This document shows positions 1 through 13,816 of a stretch of DNA of 64,000 nucleotides, piece by piece (positions within the stretch are counted from its first letter, which is position 1; each line of letters opens with the position of its first letter). The position numbers and the translations under genes were made by a program. The notes under the pieces are model-generated. The model ran no database searches. It was not told the origin of the DNA and saw only the letters and a list, made by a program, of their open reading frames with translations. Origin of the DNA: Quillaja saponaria. Taxonomy: Eukaryota > Streptophyta > Magnoliopsida > Fabales > Quillajaceae. The stretch lies in contig CM055609.1 of assembly GCA_029379385.1 (NCBI GenBank), forward strand, positions 5,146,001-5,210,000, read 5' to 3'.

Positions 1-3000
1 AGAAAGACAAAGAATGCAACAAAGCATATACCAAAGGAGCAAAGCTTAGTACCTGATAGTAATTTAAGGTTAACTCGTTCCAGATATCGGTCTTTGCAGA
101 ACCAATGCATAAGCAGTTCTAGTGAGTCAGAAGTTGGCATTTCAAAAGATTTGGGAGGCAATGAGGTTTCTGATGGGTCTGATATGCTTAGTCATTCACT
201 TTTGAAACAGACAAGTTGTAAAGTTTCTTTGAGGTGTGAAACATGTATGTGCAACAAAATGAGATGCTGGCAGAGTCTTCCAGGTGAAGTTATGGAATCT
301 AGGTTGCTGCAAGATTATATTCATCTGAAATGGGAGTTTGTCAGAAGGCAACTTTTGATGAAGCTACTCAATGGCCTAGGTATGGTTGCAACTGCATATA
401 TTATGTTTTCACTCTGCTATTGCTTCAGTGCACATAAGAATGAAGTCGCATAAAATAGTCTATCCACACTTCTTCAGCACTTGTACGCAACTGGAATCTT
501 ATTTTTGAAATTGTTAACACTGTAAAAAAAAAAAAAGAAAGTGAGATCTTTTGATGCTTTGGCTTTTACAAATTACATCAAATACACTTTTGCGTCACTA
601 GTTCACCAAAGAATGGACATCCAGTTGGTTATTATTTGTTGTCATCATTTTATAAATGTATGCTTCTGTGGACACTAACGAGTGAAGTTCTTCTCATGCA
701 ACAACTTGACGATCTAGAAGTTCTTACTCAAAAGTCAGATCTACTCTCAGGAATGTTACTCTATCCCTAACCTAACCCCAACACCCCCTCCCCCTAAAAA
801 TGGAATAATTTACCCACTTGCTGATCTGTGGAAGTTCCAGGGTTAAACTGAAATGGGTCTGGCAGTGATTGGCTTCCGTCTGAGAGCTGTATTTATGCCT
901 TTGTGGCCTTGGTAGTTCTGCTGGTTGCCAAAAATCAGAAAGTTTATCTCCATTGATCTTCTAGTTTTTAATTTTCCAGTGGCTGGGATTTGGCTGGGGA
1001 ACTGTAACTTCAAATGCTCATAGTTTTGGATTTTTGTCTGCTGAAGGTTTACATTTCTATGATGGCACTTGTCAGATCATGTTTGATAGAAAGTCCATTT
1101 TATACATTAAAGGAATTTGAGTTATACTTCTCTTTGATGGGAAACAAATCTTCCCTCTTTTAATTGGATGTGAGCATTTGAAGAGTTTGAGTTTCATGAC
1201 AAAAAAAGCTTGTCTTATCTGCAACTCAGCCTTGGATGATAACATAAGATAAGGAGTCTAGCTTTGAGTATCAGAGAATAGTTGCTGCAATCTTGGTTTG
1301 TAATTTCCAACTGGTGCCGCTTAGCTCAAGAAAGTTAAGAATCAGTACTGATATTGCGTATTTATTGCCTCGTTTTTGTGAACAGCTTGGTTTGGATCGA
1401 CAATAAATATTGAAATTGTGTCTGTGGTTTAGTGTTCTAGGAAGGTGAGGTTGAATGGAGACATCACATCAATAAGAGATGAGTAATATATGAGAATTTG
1501 TTTTGTAGTGAAAACCATTATTTTGCTAAGAATATAGACTAATAAAGTAACTAAACAAGCGAATCAAACTAGGGTGGTTTGTGCATGCATACAAGAATGG
1601 ATAGCCTACTGCATACATAGTTTCACTTGTTTTAATATAACTGGGACCTTTTTTTTTACCTCTTAATTTTGTCAAGGTCAATGACAAGTACTATATAGTG
1701 TATTTTGCTTTGCCTTTGATATAAGCATTTGACTTGCAGGGAAATGCTTTGCATCTCTTGGTGAAATCCATGAAGCACATGAAATACTTTTCCGAAGCAT
1801 ACTTGTCCTAACCAGCAGAAATTCATTCAGCCACAGTTCCTCTTCTGTTTCACTTACTTGTCTTCTTGGTTTGGTCGGGAAGGACATTGCAGGAGATGTA
1901 TTTACTGTTGAACGTGCAGCAATACTTTATGATCTTTGCTGGTTCTCTTTGAAGAGTTACAGCAACGATACAGGGTACTTATAATAGTGTTATTGATCTG
2001 TATGTTTTATTTGTGGATGTGACCTCCTTACCATCCTTTTTCCCTAAGAAAACAAAATTGACTTTTTATGATTGGAGATATTTATTGACATAGGCTGTAC
2101 ATTGTGGGAATTGGCTATGTTTTTAAATTGCATGTTGTCTTACTCATCACTATATTTCTTTTTCTTCATTTCCTTGGAGTCTACTTAAGTTGTAATTTCT
2201 ACTCTTGTTTGCTGTTTCACTTCCATGTAGCTAACTTTGCTTGCCTTTTCCTTTCCCTAACAGGATCTCTTGTTGTGATCTATCTTGCCTTGAGTTTTAT
2301 GATCTAGTGCATTTGCTGAGGCTAGCATTTGTTCTCTCTCGTGAGATTCCTATACTCTTTCAAAAGGTTGAATATCTGGTTCTTTTCAATCATGATTTTA
2401 TTACAATTCTTTTCTATCGGTTCTATGAATGCTTCTATGTCATTTAACGATTATGAAAGCCTGTTTTTATCTTCACAAAAATTATTAAGTGTGCACTATT
2501 AAAGTGTTTTTAAGGTCTCCTGAGGCATTTTACTTAGTTTAAGTGAGGGACATATCTCATCCCTTGGACTTCTAAAATTATAAACCTTGAATATACCCTT
2601 CAAATTCCATTGTAGCTCAAATCTCAAAGAATTCGGCTCTGCTAGTAGAAGTTTATTTTAGTGCCAGGGATGCTTATCAGAACATCTGAGAACATATAAA
2701 TTCTAGCAAGGTCCCTTCTCATTGATAAGGAAGACAAAACGAAACAGAAGAAAACAGATTAAGTAAGTCTCCTGATTGGGATTTGGTATCCCATCCTTGG
2801 TACATCTGTAGATCCCGAGGTTTTATATAGAAGCATCTGGTTATCATATTGCACTTGGGATTGGTATAAGTATCTTTTTCTTTCATTCTTTTGAAGTTTT
2901 GAGCTAGTTCAGAAGTTTGATGCTATAGCGAAACTGTTGGTTCCAGATTTATTTTGTTGAAGTATCATGTTTGTTGTTTATTTTATGAGATGTTGAATTA

Positions 3001-6000
3001 TTTATTTTAGTGATATGGACAATTCACTACACTTTATGGCTTTCAGATTAAAAATTTTGTTCTAGATATCTAGTCGCTGTAAGGGCTGACATGATCAAGC
3101 AGCCATACGAGTGACATGATAAACATAACATGGTAATAAATGTTTTCTGCAATATACCATATGATGTCCTTCACAACTCTGTTAGTGTGGATTTTGAGCT
3201 GCATATATTAGTGGGTAGTGATTTCCCTCAAAGTGAAACTGGCTTGGACGATGCTTCGTTTAAGTTTGATGTAGCCTGTAGGCCTGTGTAGTAATCCGTG
3301 CTAATTCTTCAGTTTTACAATGGAATAGTAGGTTTTTCATTTGTTGAAAATGCAAGCAGCAGGCTTCACTTATCTCAACTACTATTTGTGTAAGTTATTT
3401 GGGTTGATGATGCCTTGGTGTTCTAATGATAATGCAACAGGTATCTAGATTACTTGCTGCTTTGTATATCCTCTCTGCCTCTAGCTCGCGTTTTTCTTTG
3501 TCATCTAATAGTAAAGAACTCTCTGAAAATTACTGGGCGTCATACTTCCATCAAGCTTCAATTGGCACTCATCTTAGTTACCAGCTCTTTGCTCATCTGA
3601 CAGAGAGATGCAAAGTCCACACCGTAGCTGAAGCTGAGGTATGTTTTCAGGCGTATGCTTTTGGAGTAATTTATTACGAGGCATTACATATGAGGAAACC
3701 CAATTACTGTAGCAATCAGGTGTTTATCATTCTTGATTTTGGTTTTGCATGCCCTTCACTCATATTTAATATATGCATTTTAATCATTTCCATGATGCAG
3801 AGTTGTATAGTTTTAGCTTGTAACTCTTTAAATTTGCAGAGCTGAACTTTCCTATTTTTATGTGATAATCCAATAGTACATGCCTTTATTTATTTTAGAC
3901 ATATGCATGAGGAATCAATGCACCAAGTTGCATATTTCATGAAATGGTCAAATGTTGTTTTTGGCCGGGATTGTGAAGGAGAAAACTTTTTTTGAGTAGT
4001 TCTCCTGCTCTATCCCCCACCACCATCGTACCCTGCAAAATCATACTATGTGTTGAGAGAAGTCTTTTACCTGATATCAGTTTGACGATTTAACATGACT
4101 GTCTGTGTCCTTAATATAACAACATGTCAGTTTGTGGACTTCCGTTTCTCACCAGTACCCTATCAAACAATACATCCTTTGCGTGTCCCAATAACAATCT
4201 TCAATTACATTGTGACATGCTGAAGGTGTTCGCATGCTGCATGTGCAACATATGCAGATATGCTCTTGGCTTACTATTTTCTTCTTCCCATAGAACTTCA
4301 CATTTACTAATAGGCTCCCTGAACCTTATAGTTTACTGATAATATGACAAGAAATACATATACATATGGCTACACGGCATGTGTATATATAGAAAGAGAG
4401 ATAGAGATAGTAAATCTTAACCTGGAAGCTTGAGGTTCTAGACATGCCCTGTCCTCTTTAACATTTTTTTAAGGAAAAAGCACTTAAACAAGAACTAAAT
4501 GGCTAATGTTCTTCTGTCAAAAATGTTTAAATGTTCTGCTCAAATCCTTGTTCATTTTATCCCTGAAACTATTAATGTATCAATTATTGACCAATAGCAG
4601 AAACAAGAAAATGTAATTAATTATCCTCTGCACCTAACTAATACAGAACTAGCACTGAAATTTGAAAGGCATATACTACTTGAATAATTGAGACACACTA
4701 CAAGGAGAGGAGAGAACAGAGGACCATGGTCTTTTTGATTTCATATTTCCATGTACTTCTGCTACATTTATTTTTTGGGATTACTGCTTCTGATTATTGT
4801 TGTATGAGTTCAAGACACACGTGAGTGTATGGTGTGGCGAATTTTCTGTTATATGCACTAACTTTTGATTGCATCATTGATCATGTTTGCAGAACGTTGC
4901 AGTGTTACCTTCTGCTGTTATTCTTGAGTTATTTAAGTGTTATATCTGTTTTCAGAAATATGCTTTAAGCTTCTACTAATGATCAGCAGAACAAATTATT
5001 CCAGAAATCTGGCACATTAGGGTCTTGATTCCAATGCCATGCATATGATTTCAATAACTTAACTCAACACTTTAAGATATGTAAAGTAAATAATATAGCT
5101 GCTCTGCCTACCTTCCTGTCTCAGTTCTGGAAGCACTGAAGATACTGACTCCAATTTTTGTTTTGTCAGTGTTTAAAATAGTGTAATTCCATACAATTCA
5201 TAGTAATGCAATTTTATCGTTTCTTGAGAAGATATCATCAATATTTACTGTGCTCTTGGCTTTTTATGTTTGACGAGCTGATAGTCATATATTGACAAGT
5301 GTGCCAACATTTTGCATTTTTTTCATTAGCATGCGAGTAGCAGAGACAATAAATATTAATGTCATGAGTCCATTTTCAGGGTTCATATGTTGCTGGGTCA
5401 GCTTGCATCAAAGAAGGAACATGCGACCCCCTCAGGTAACAGCTGTTGTTTTTGCAGATTGAAGCATACACTTATCAATTGGCATTGAATCTGAAGCACT
5501 CTTCTCTCTCTCTCCCCACCCCCCCACCCCCTGCTGCAGGCTTGCACCTGAGAGTATTGGTGATCTTGAAGAATTTGTGACAAAATTTTTCAGCTGCCTT
5601 CCATGTACAACAATAGTCTGTATAAGTCTGCTTGGAAGTGAATATGCTAGTTTATTGCAAGATTTATTGCTTTATCCTATACGTGTTCATGCATGGTTGC
5701 TGGTATCACGATTGAACTCAAAGAGTCAACCTATTGCAATGTTACTGCCAGTGAGTACAAATTTACAAGGTATCTTATTTATTTGATACTTTTAAATTCT
5801 ATACTCAACATTTCTGACATCAATGCCGTTAAAGTTTTAGCTAGCAAAATAATTTGTAGTTCTATCACAAGTTTCAGACGACTACGATGATGATGACTAC
5901 AATGACAGAAGCTCTGGTTCGTCACTTCCCGAGTGCAAGGACTCGAGTGAACATTGGCACTGTCCATGGGGTTCTACAGTGGTTGATGATGTAGCTCCAG

Positions 6001-8475
6001 CATTTAAAATGATATTGGAGGAAAATTACTTATCATCTTCAGTATTTCCTTTAGAAGATACAAAAAAGAATAGGATGCTTTGGTGGACACGGAGAAAGAA
6101 GCTTGATTGTCATCTTGGTAAATTGCTGAGGTGCGTTATATCTCTTCCATAATCATGTATCATTCTTTTTTGTGTGTGATATCACAAGAACTCATTAATA
6201 TGATTTAAGAATAGGTTCCCCTATTACCCAGCATATCTCTCATGCAGCCTCCATAACTGAATTGGCTTTGACTTGGCAGTCAAAGTAACAACTGGGAAAA
6301 TCTATTGTCTATCAAAGAATTTTAAAAATCTAAATATGTGTTCTGATATGCATTGAACTATTCAATTTTGAGAACTGATAATTATCTGAACTTAAATGGC
6401 ATTATATCTCATTTACCAGGAACCTTGAAGATTCATGGTTTGGTTCATGGAAATGCTTGCTTCTAGGAGATTGGTTGAACTGCGAGTATCTGGATTTAGT
6501 GCATAGGAAGCTGGTTGATGATCTAAAGTCCCAATGCAAATTGGATGTGGATCAGGGTCTTCTTAAAGTTATTCTTGGAGGATCCAAATATGCTTTCAAC
6601 GGAGAAACGCACATTTCACACTTATGGTCTAAGAAGGGTTGCTACATTGCTAGAGTAGGTTTTTGTGATGAAGCAAGTTGTGGCATGTTCCCTATCATGT
6701 CTAATGCATTTGGAAAACCATCTGACCTGGCTTCGCAACTATTAAATGAGGCAGTGAATTCCCTTGAAGGGGAAGACTCTATAAATAGGGAGCCAATAAT
6801 TCTTGCACTGGATTATGAGGTGCAGGTTGGTGAATACTTTCTACCTTTGTTATTGATTTTGGAATTTATTCATTAGTAATATGGCATTGTTGGTGAATAA
6901 TAAAATGATTTTTTTAAAATTTTTATTCTGTTCAGTCATCTTATAAATATAGGTGTGCATAATGATTATATTAGTTGTAAAAATTTAAACCAATCTTTGG
7001 TTTTGTTCTGTAACTGGCATTATTAGAGCTAGATCATCTTTAGCTGGGTTGATTGTTATAGCTAGTGATTGACTATAATATAAAGGTCTAGGCTTAAGAT
7101 TTCATGTTCCATGGTCTTCAACACATTTGAATAGTAAACTTTGTCCTTGCTTGGGAAACAAAAGATTAAGCTTGTTGGAAGGTAATGCCTTTTGACCCAA
7201 AGTCAGGAATTTCTTTCTTACTTTTATCACGCTAAATCAGGAGCCTTTTGTGTTTTTTTATCCTTTTATCTATGCTGGTTTCAGTAACAAATTCCACTGA
7301 TGACTCTTGCAGATGCTTCCGTGGGAGAATTTGCCTGTACTAAGAAACCAGGAGGTTTATCGCATGCCTTCTGTTAGTAGCATTTCTGCAGCACTTGATA
7401 TAAGCAGCAACTTTCAAGAGCAAGTGGGGAGGACTGTTACTGCCTTTCCTCTGATAGATCCCTTGGATGCATTTTATTTGTTAAATCCAAGTGGTGATCT
7501 TAGTAGCACTCAAGTTGAATTTGAAAATTGGTTTAGAGATCAAAAGTTGGAGGTAATTTCTTGATAACTTTTGGGTTTGAACACAAAATGATGTACGTAA
7601 TTGAGGAAATTTTATTTCTCTGATTATTAAAACAAGTTTATGATATACACATCTCGTTGAAAGTGTGTAATATTGTATATTCCTTATCACTTGGAAGACG
7701 AAATCAGTTTTATGGAATGATTGTGTCTTTTATCCTAATGCTTTTCTTGTCAATTTATAGGGCAAGGCAGGTTCTGAGCCCACAGTTGAAGAATTGGCTG
7801 CAGCCTTGAACAGCCATGACCTCTTTATATATTTTGGACACGGAAGTGGTACGTTTGATCACATAATGTAAATGACATATTTTATGATCTATTGAAGTGC
7901 CATTCCTTGCGGTCCTGATATTTCTATCTATGATTTTGAATTTATATGGTTTTACAGGAGCACAATACATCTCCAGACATGAGATTCAGAAACTGGAGAA
8001 GTGTGCAGCTACACTTCTGATGGGATGCAGTAGCGGTTCTTTGACACTGAATGGGTCTTACATTCCACAAGGTATTTCACTATCATATCTGCTGGGTGGC
8101 TCTCCAGCTATTGTTGCCAACCTATGGGAAGTGACAGACAAAGACATTGATCGATTTGGGAAGGCCATGCTTGATGCTTGGTTGCGAGAAAGATCAAATC
8201 TTCCATTAGGATGTGCCCAATGCAATTCAATTGCAGAAGAATTTAAAGACATGGACATAAGGGGCTGTAGAGGTAATGCAAAAAGGAAAAATCCAAGTAA
8301 GAAATTAACTGATGCTAGTAAGAATAGTTCACGTATGGAGGCTTGTGAGCGTAGACCAAAGATTGGGTCATTTATGAGTCAAGCACGTGAAGCTTGCACA
8401 CTTCCCTTCTTGATTGGGGCAGCACCAGTTTGTTATGGTGTTCCAACATACATTGCCAAAAAGAAAAACTTGTAG
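1..8475 (+). CDS. ESP: Separase (peptidase family C50), C-terminal part, 5' truncated by the window
   Basis: Cysteine protease that cleaves the cohesin kleisin at anaphase to release sister chromatids. Exons: 1-379, 1740-1974, 2264-2366, 3441-3638, 5380-5435, 5540-5769, 5878-6130, 6420-6825, 7313-7552, 7761-7848 and 7958-8475. They join in frame into 902 codons including the TAG stop, open already at base 1. The catalytic domain is clear: the His motif FIYFGHGSG is split by the last intron and the Cys motif [10 protein letters not shown] follows, then the family-typical stretch [19 protein letters not shown]. An acidic run ([10 protein letters not shown]) begins exon 5878. At exon 5540 the strong-looking donor GTGAGT at 5751 would break the frame, so I used GTATCT at 5770. 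Plant separases are about 2,100-2,200 residues, so over half the protein lies upstream of the window. The family assignment is very secure; individual boundaries slightly less so. Confidence 0.96.
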
Positions 8476-9657
8476 CATTGTAGGTCATTATTTTACATAG
8501 GACTGGCTTGGAAATCTTTTTAAGTTTCTGGGCAACATTTTTTCAAAGGAGACATCATTGCCAGGAAGATTCAGCAAACATTGGATGTGTCATCTTGAAA
8601 ATGGTATACACTAACCCCTGCCAATTGTATATTTCCTAACTGTACGACACATGCAACAATCTTTGAAAGTCTTTTTAGTAAGTTATATCTCCACTTCTCT
8701 AGGTCTCATTTTAGAACTGTTTAATATTGAATTGTATGATTTCTTACCGTGATAGGATTGAGGACTGATATGATAATGTATGCAGTTTATTGAAATAAAT
8801 AAATGTATAGTTTTGATTCTGCACTGTCTTTTTCACAATCTTGCACCATAGGCTTCAGGTGTAGGTGTTTAAGCTTCTACATCTGGCTGTGCATGGGCCA
8901 ACAGAAGAATGAATATGTTCGATAAATGGGCTAATATTAACTTTGTTCATCTTGAATCATTGGAAATGAGGTGCTCACAGAATATTGGTTGAGTGGACAT
9001 TGCAGTTTATGAATGGGTTTCTTAAAAGGAAATTCTAGTTACCAGTATGAATAATACAACATAAATTGGCAGTACCTAGACGACTTAAGACAATCTTTAG
9101 TTGCACTATAATAGCCTCCCATACTGTTTGATTTATATTTTACTTTCCTTAAGGCAAATTTGGGTACCATCGTAGTACAAAAATCGTTTTGCTAGTCTTC
9201 AATTAAGGGTGTAATCCAGTCATCAGATTTTTTATACTTACACTGACATATAAAGCTACGTGTTTAATGAATCAACAAGAGCAGAAAAAGATTTATTCCT
9301 GTAATAATTACAAGGCAATCAATTAAATGTCTAAAAAAAGATAATGAAAATCAAATGTTTACATTGTCGAATTATTTCACACTGAAATTCACAATTCAAC
9401 ATGATAGGAGGAAGATTATTAGATACAAGTGAGAAAAAACAAATTACAACAAAGACGAATGGAGAAGAAAACGAGCATGTCTTTCCCCATTCCATTTCAA
9501 AGGCATGCATCAATCAGACAGCCCAATAAAAATGAAAAAAGAATCTATGCAAATGAGATCGTGTCAATTTTATTTACAATGCTAAGTTTTCTCCTCCTGG
9601 ATGTATATACCCATGGAACTCCTTTTCCTCCCTCCTAGATCCAATTACTAATTTTAT
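8476..9657. other. Convergent 3' region between separase and the DUF1644 gene
   Basis: Contains the separase 3' UTR, with AATAAA-type signals in a GAAATAAATAAATG run near 8793-8806, and on the other strand the 3' UTR of the DUF1644 gene. No further coding sequence or RNA gene is recognisable. Short open frames here lack codon structure or similarity to known families. Confidence 0.6.
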
Positions 9658-10749
9658 CTATCTACTACCTGTATTGGCTTCTCTACGTCTACGTCTTCTA
9701 CCTGAGCGTCCCAACAGAAATCTACCATGGTGATGTAAACGGCTAACTAGTGACATACCATCATCATTACTTTCGTTATCAACCCTGTCATTGTCACCAT
9801 CTTGAACTGATGAATTCAGCCCACCAACAGGAGTTGTTCGACGGAATGCAGCAGCACTTTGATCTGATGAACGGTGGAAGGTCAGATCAGGCCTCAGCCG
9901 TCTACTGAGGTCATTACCTGAGGGCCGAAAAGCATGCAGTAGGAGAAAGACATTTACCAAATCACTCTCCAAGCCCACCTCTGCAGCACCTGCTTCAAAA
10001 CTCCCATGAGCCCCATCTTCATCATCTGAATCAAAAGCATTATGATTTTGGTCTACTATATAATCTCCCAAAACCATTGCCCCAGGCATGGAAGTCGTTA
10101 TTGTGCTGATCACATCTTCCCGCTCACGCTCCCACTCAAGCCGTCTCCACTTCTGTTCGTCTGTGGGATCTACTTCCCGTGGTCGTGCTGAAGGGTGCTC
10201 TGCCTTCACATGCTTCCTCAACTCCTTATAATTTCCAACAAATGTGCAGTTTTCCTGCATGCAGCTTCTCTTTTTTGCATTTAGATAATCCCGTGCAGGT
10301 TCCACAACTGTCCAACCTTTCACCTGGCCCCTGCAAAGAGGGCATGCAAGTTCCGTGGCTTCACACTTCTCAAGAGACCAATTTGAATCTTGTATTACAA
10401 CTGGATTGTTAATGGAGCCATGCATGTGTTGTCCATCATTTGACGTGATTATTTTTGTATAAGCTTTCTTGTACTGGTCGAGGCAATTGGAATGTCGAAA
10501 GCTAGTTCCACACATATAGGGACGGCAACCTTTGTCATGAGAAGAACAGAGGAGAAGAACAGCATTATGAGGGAACTCCATGCATACAGAACATGTTGCA
10601 TCCTCCCAGTCTTTCTTATACAAGGCTTTTGAGCATTTCTTAGGATATAAGTCCTCACAAAAATCCCCATCGCACACAGGCAGTGGGTATGGAGTTGACC
10701 TGTATTGATGGGAAGCAAACCTTTGTCGTCCTCTGCTACCTTTTGCCAT
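9658..10749 (-). CDS. DUF1644 family protein with RING-like and C2H2-like zinc motifs
   Basis: Single coding exon of 363 residues, read from ATG at 10749 down to 9658. The Met fits the family N terminus (MAKGSRGRQRF), whereas the open frame continues upstream only through non-conserved sequence, and an acceptor-like CCAG/TTTAG lies just 5' of the ATG. Visible features: CSVC at residues 53-56, conserved HNAVLLLCSS and a Cys/His-rich stretch to about residue 90, CPLCRGQVKGW at 136-146, a C2H2-like motif (C163, C168, H180, H185), and a Ser/Arg-rich tail ending in polybasic RRRRRR. DUF1644 is a plant-specific family; some rice members are reported as stress-induced. No enzymatic activity can be claimed from sequence; E3 ligase activity is only a possibility because the RING spacing is atypical. 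The coding exon is downstream of long 5' UTR introns. Confidence 0.88.
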   Translation of the reverse strand: MAKGSRGRQRFASHQYRSTPYPLPVCDGDFCEDLYPKKCSKALYKKDWEDATCSVCMEFPHNAVLLLCSSHDKGCRPYMCGTSFRHSNCLDQYKKAYTKIITSNDGQHMHGSINNPVVIQDSNWSLEKCEATELACPLCRGQVKGWTVVEPARDYLNAKKRSCMQENCTFVGNYKELRKHVKAEHPSARPREVDPTDEQKWRRLEWEREREDVISTITTSMPGAMVLGDYIVDQNHNAFDSDDEDGAHGSFEAGAAEVGLESDLVNVFLLLHAFRPSGNDLSRRLRPDLTFHRSSDQSAAAFRRTTPVGGLNSSVQDGDNDRVDNESNDDGMSLVSRLHHHGRFLLGRSGRRRRRREANTGSR

Positions 10750-13740
10750 TTCCAGGCTAAACCTGGAACTTATTGATATGAGTTGAGAAACTTCCATAAA
10801 ACATAAATATGGAGGAAAAAAATCGTTCATGAATATCCTGCTGGCTAAATGACGAGTTACTAGAAACAAAAACTGCAAACCTATTAATAAAAAAAAGTAC
10901 AATAGGCCTCGATCTGACATGCAAGTACTAAAATTATCCAATGCATGAAAGTAAAATTAATGAAATTGACATTGCAGTTCTAAAAACCTTAGAATCCATC
11001 TTTTTTGGACGGAAAGGGCTAATCTTCAATGCATAAAGCAACCACCACAACAATCAACAAACTTTGCACTCAAGCATTTAAATTTCTGAAAAGACAGTCT
11101 GTGATGATACTGAATTGTGTTGTCTTATGAGGTTTCACAGAAATACTATTTTCTCTGTACCAAACACAGTATGTAAAATGCTTAGGGAGTCAATGTAGCA
11201 ACTGAAATTGCTGAAGCGGAACCTAAAATGCTTGATGCTAATAACTAAATAGAAAACTAGATGAGTTTTTCATTGAATATGTGACTAGGTGCCACTATAT
11301 AAGTAATCATTTTTAAATACAAAGTTCAACTCAAATAGCATATTTGACATTTTCTTAATATCCAGTGTTAAGATCTTACAGATTACAGGCTAATCTGTGG
11401 GAGCAAAGAGCATCAATGCCTAATTGCTCACAATAAGGGGAAAAGAGGATGGTAAACAAAGAAGAATCCCAAACCAAAATAAAAACAAAAACGCTTACCT
11501 GACTGCAGCCAGATAGCCACGACTTCATACAGCTGATGAAAGCTGATGATATACAGAAATCCACAAGACTTCCTATTACTAATTCCCATCACCACATAAA
11601 ACAGAGGCATCCTTGCTTGAAAAACATTAAAGACCAGAAACAAATGGCTGTCTTTTGACATTAGTTAGGTAGTAGAGACAAGGCTGCTAAACATGAAGCA
11701 AAAATAAATAAAATTCTCCAGTTCAGCCAGAAGCAATCTCTAACATGTACTAAATACTAATGCAGGGAAGATCAAAGGACCACATATTACAGAGGCTACC
11801 TCGATTATAAAATAGACCATAAAGCATCCTTGCACGACAAACATCAAAGATAATAAAAGTATGGCATTAGGAAGTAGACGCAAATTATGCTAAACCTGAG
11901 CCAAAAAAGTTCTCCAGTCCAGAAGGAAGCATTCTCTAACATATACTAATACAGGGAAGATCATCAAGCAGACCTGCATGCTTTAAGCCTCTAAGTTCAC
12001 AGACATTCTGGAAATATCTAGTAGTTACGAAATAAAGTTTTCATGAACCACCAATAATGACACAATTTCCAGCTGAACATCTAGATTCTAGAAATCAATC
12101 TAATAACTTAGGTACAATGAAATGAGGCTTGCTGCACCTAACATGGTGAAAAAATTGTACCTTATGGATTACCTTCTTCGTAAATGTATAAATTATTATA
12201 GAGATTAAAAAAGAAAAGACAGATATGTTTTGAGTGACACATCTTTAATGATTTCATTTCCCTTTATCGCTGCGAGTTGTAAAATTCCAATTCCACACAC
12301 ACAGAAGAAACCATAACAAATATGAGACCAAAACCCAGTGAAAAGTGTGGGAGATGATGGAAAGGTAAACCTTACTACAATGTCATTGGCTCAAAATGGA
12401 AAAAAAACATGTTACTGCCCATTTGAAAATGTGCTCCTGGTCAGGATGGAAATACAACCACCGCCCACCAGCAATATCTGGCTACAGACCTTCCAACATC
12501 ACGGAAAACAGTTATGTCCCAAGTGTTTATGCCATGTTATATCCCCAATTAAAAGAACCATATCATCTACTTACCAGGAAATACTAGATAGTTCAAAATC
12601 AGATGCAAGTTCATAAAAACCATACCAACAATAACATAAACATATGATATAAATGGATGATTGTTCTATAATCAAGCAAAATATAGTCCATGGAAGGAAA
12701 TAAACGCTTACTTTAAACCTAGATATAAAGAAGAGCTAAAATAAGGGAATTGCCCAATTTCACCAAAGATGTGCTTAACAGAAAGCATATGGAAAATCAT
12801 ATCAAACTTCGGAACTTTTATATGCCTAACGCCAAAATAAGGAGGACAAAAACATCACCTTGCTCGCAGTTCCAGAGAATCTGAATCCAATATGTTTGTA
12901 TGGAAAACCAAATTGCACCTGGAAATAAATCAACGTTCAAAGCAAGATAACACAGAGTAAGAGATATGTATAAAATGATTAAAATGAAACAACGTCACAA
13001 CCCGAAGAGTCACACGCAAAGACAGTTAATAAAATTAATAAAATATTTATCAGAACATGAAGCTAGGATACCAGGCACATGTCACTACTCAAACAATCTT
13101 AGATCCAACAATATAATATTTTAATAATAGAAAATATTGTTTAGATGAAAATTTAAGAGGAAAAGTAGTGGATAACTGCCCACCTGTTTGGGAGCCAGGA
13201 AAACAGAAATGAGAGGAAAGTTGAGAGCTGAACCTGGAATAAAAAATAAAAAAAAATACGAACTTTGTATAAAGTGAAGCTCAAAGAAGAATTTTGTTTA
13301 CCCAATTTCCTTAAAAAGCAAAACCTAACTATTCGGTTGAAAAAAAAAAAAGAATTTTTACAGCATTTTTAAAAATGGGTGATTGTTATTTATAACTTTC
13401 AGTTCCATTAAACAAAACCCAGAACCAAAAAGAAACATCAAAATTGTTTTTACACTAAGAAACGCAAAATGAAAATGTGAACGGCAAAAAGAAATAGAGT
13501 AGGCAGAAAGAATCATACCAGGAGATTGTTCAGAATTGTAAAGCTTCCAATAGACGAGGATGAAACAAATTTGAAGAGAAAGATGAAGAATTAGGGTTTT
13601 CTAGCACGAATCGAAAGCTTAGGCGATGAAATCGATGGCGAGAGAAAGGCGGAGAGTTATGGGCGGGAGAGGACTAATCTCGTACCCCCTCTTCTGTTCG
13701 TGAAAGTAGAGAGAGAGAGAGAGCTGAGAGCATATTCGAA
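10750..13740 (-). other. 5' UTR and 5' UTR introns of the DUF1644 gene
   Basis: No coding sequence is visible. A probable first non-coding exon lies near 13519-13740: on the minus strand it holds a telo-box-like AAACCCTAA and ends at a donor CTG|GTATGA (exon end 13519). An optional middle exon is possible at about 12859-12919, with a CCAG acceptor and an AAG|GTGATG donor. The leader then joins the coding exon at about 10755-10765. A GA microsatellite (about 13709-13726) marks the 5' end. Transcript evidence would be required to fix these junctions. Confidence 0.55.
11596..11965. repeat. Diverged tandem duplication (two copies, about 190-216 bp period)
   Basis: Copy 1 (about 11596-11775) and copy 2 (about 11812-11965) share ordered blocks: GCATCCTTGC, AACAT.AAAGA, TTCTCCAGT.CAG, AAGCA.TCTCTAACAT, and CAGGGAAGATCA. 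The offset falls from 216 bp at the left to about 190 bp at the right, so indels accumulated after duplication. It sits in the 5' UTR intron of the DUF1644 gene. Confidence 0.7.
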
Positions 13741-13810
13741 TACGTGGAGGTGGTGTCATTTTTACGCCACTCTATTCCTGTAAGTGTAAGCATTCGAAGA
13801 ATCGTCTTTC

Positions 13811-13816
13811 CACGTG
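13811..13816. promoter_or_regulatory. G-box (CACGTG) upstream of the DUF1644 transcript
   Basis: A palindromic CACGTG core lies about 70-100 bp 5' of the inferred transcription start of the minus-strand DUF1644 gene. G-boxes bind bZIP and bHLH factors in plants. Position is suggestive; function is inferred. Confidence 0.4.

Noticed and set aside
1678..1887. Minus-strand 69-codon frame in separase exon 2
   Set aside because: Overlaps a well-supported coding exon on the other strand.
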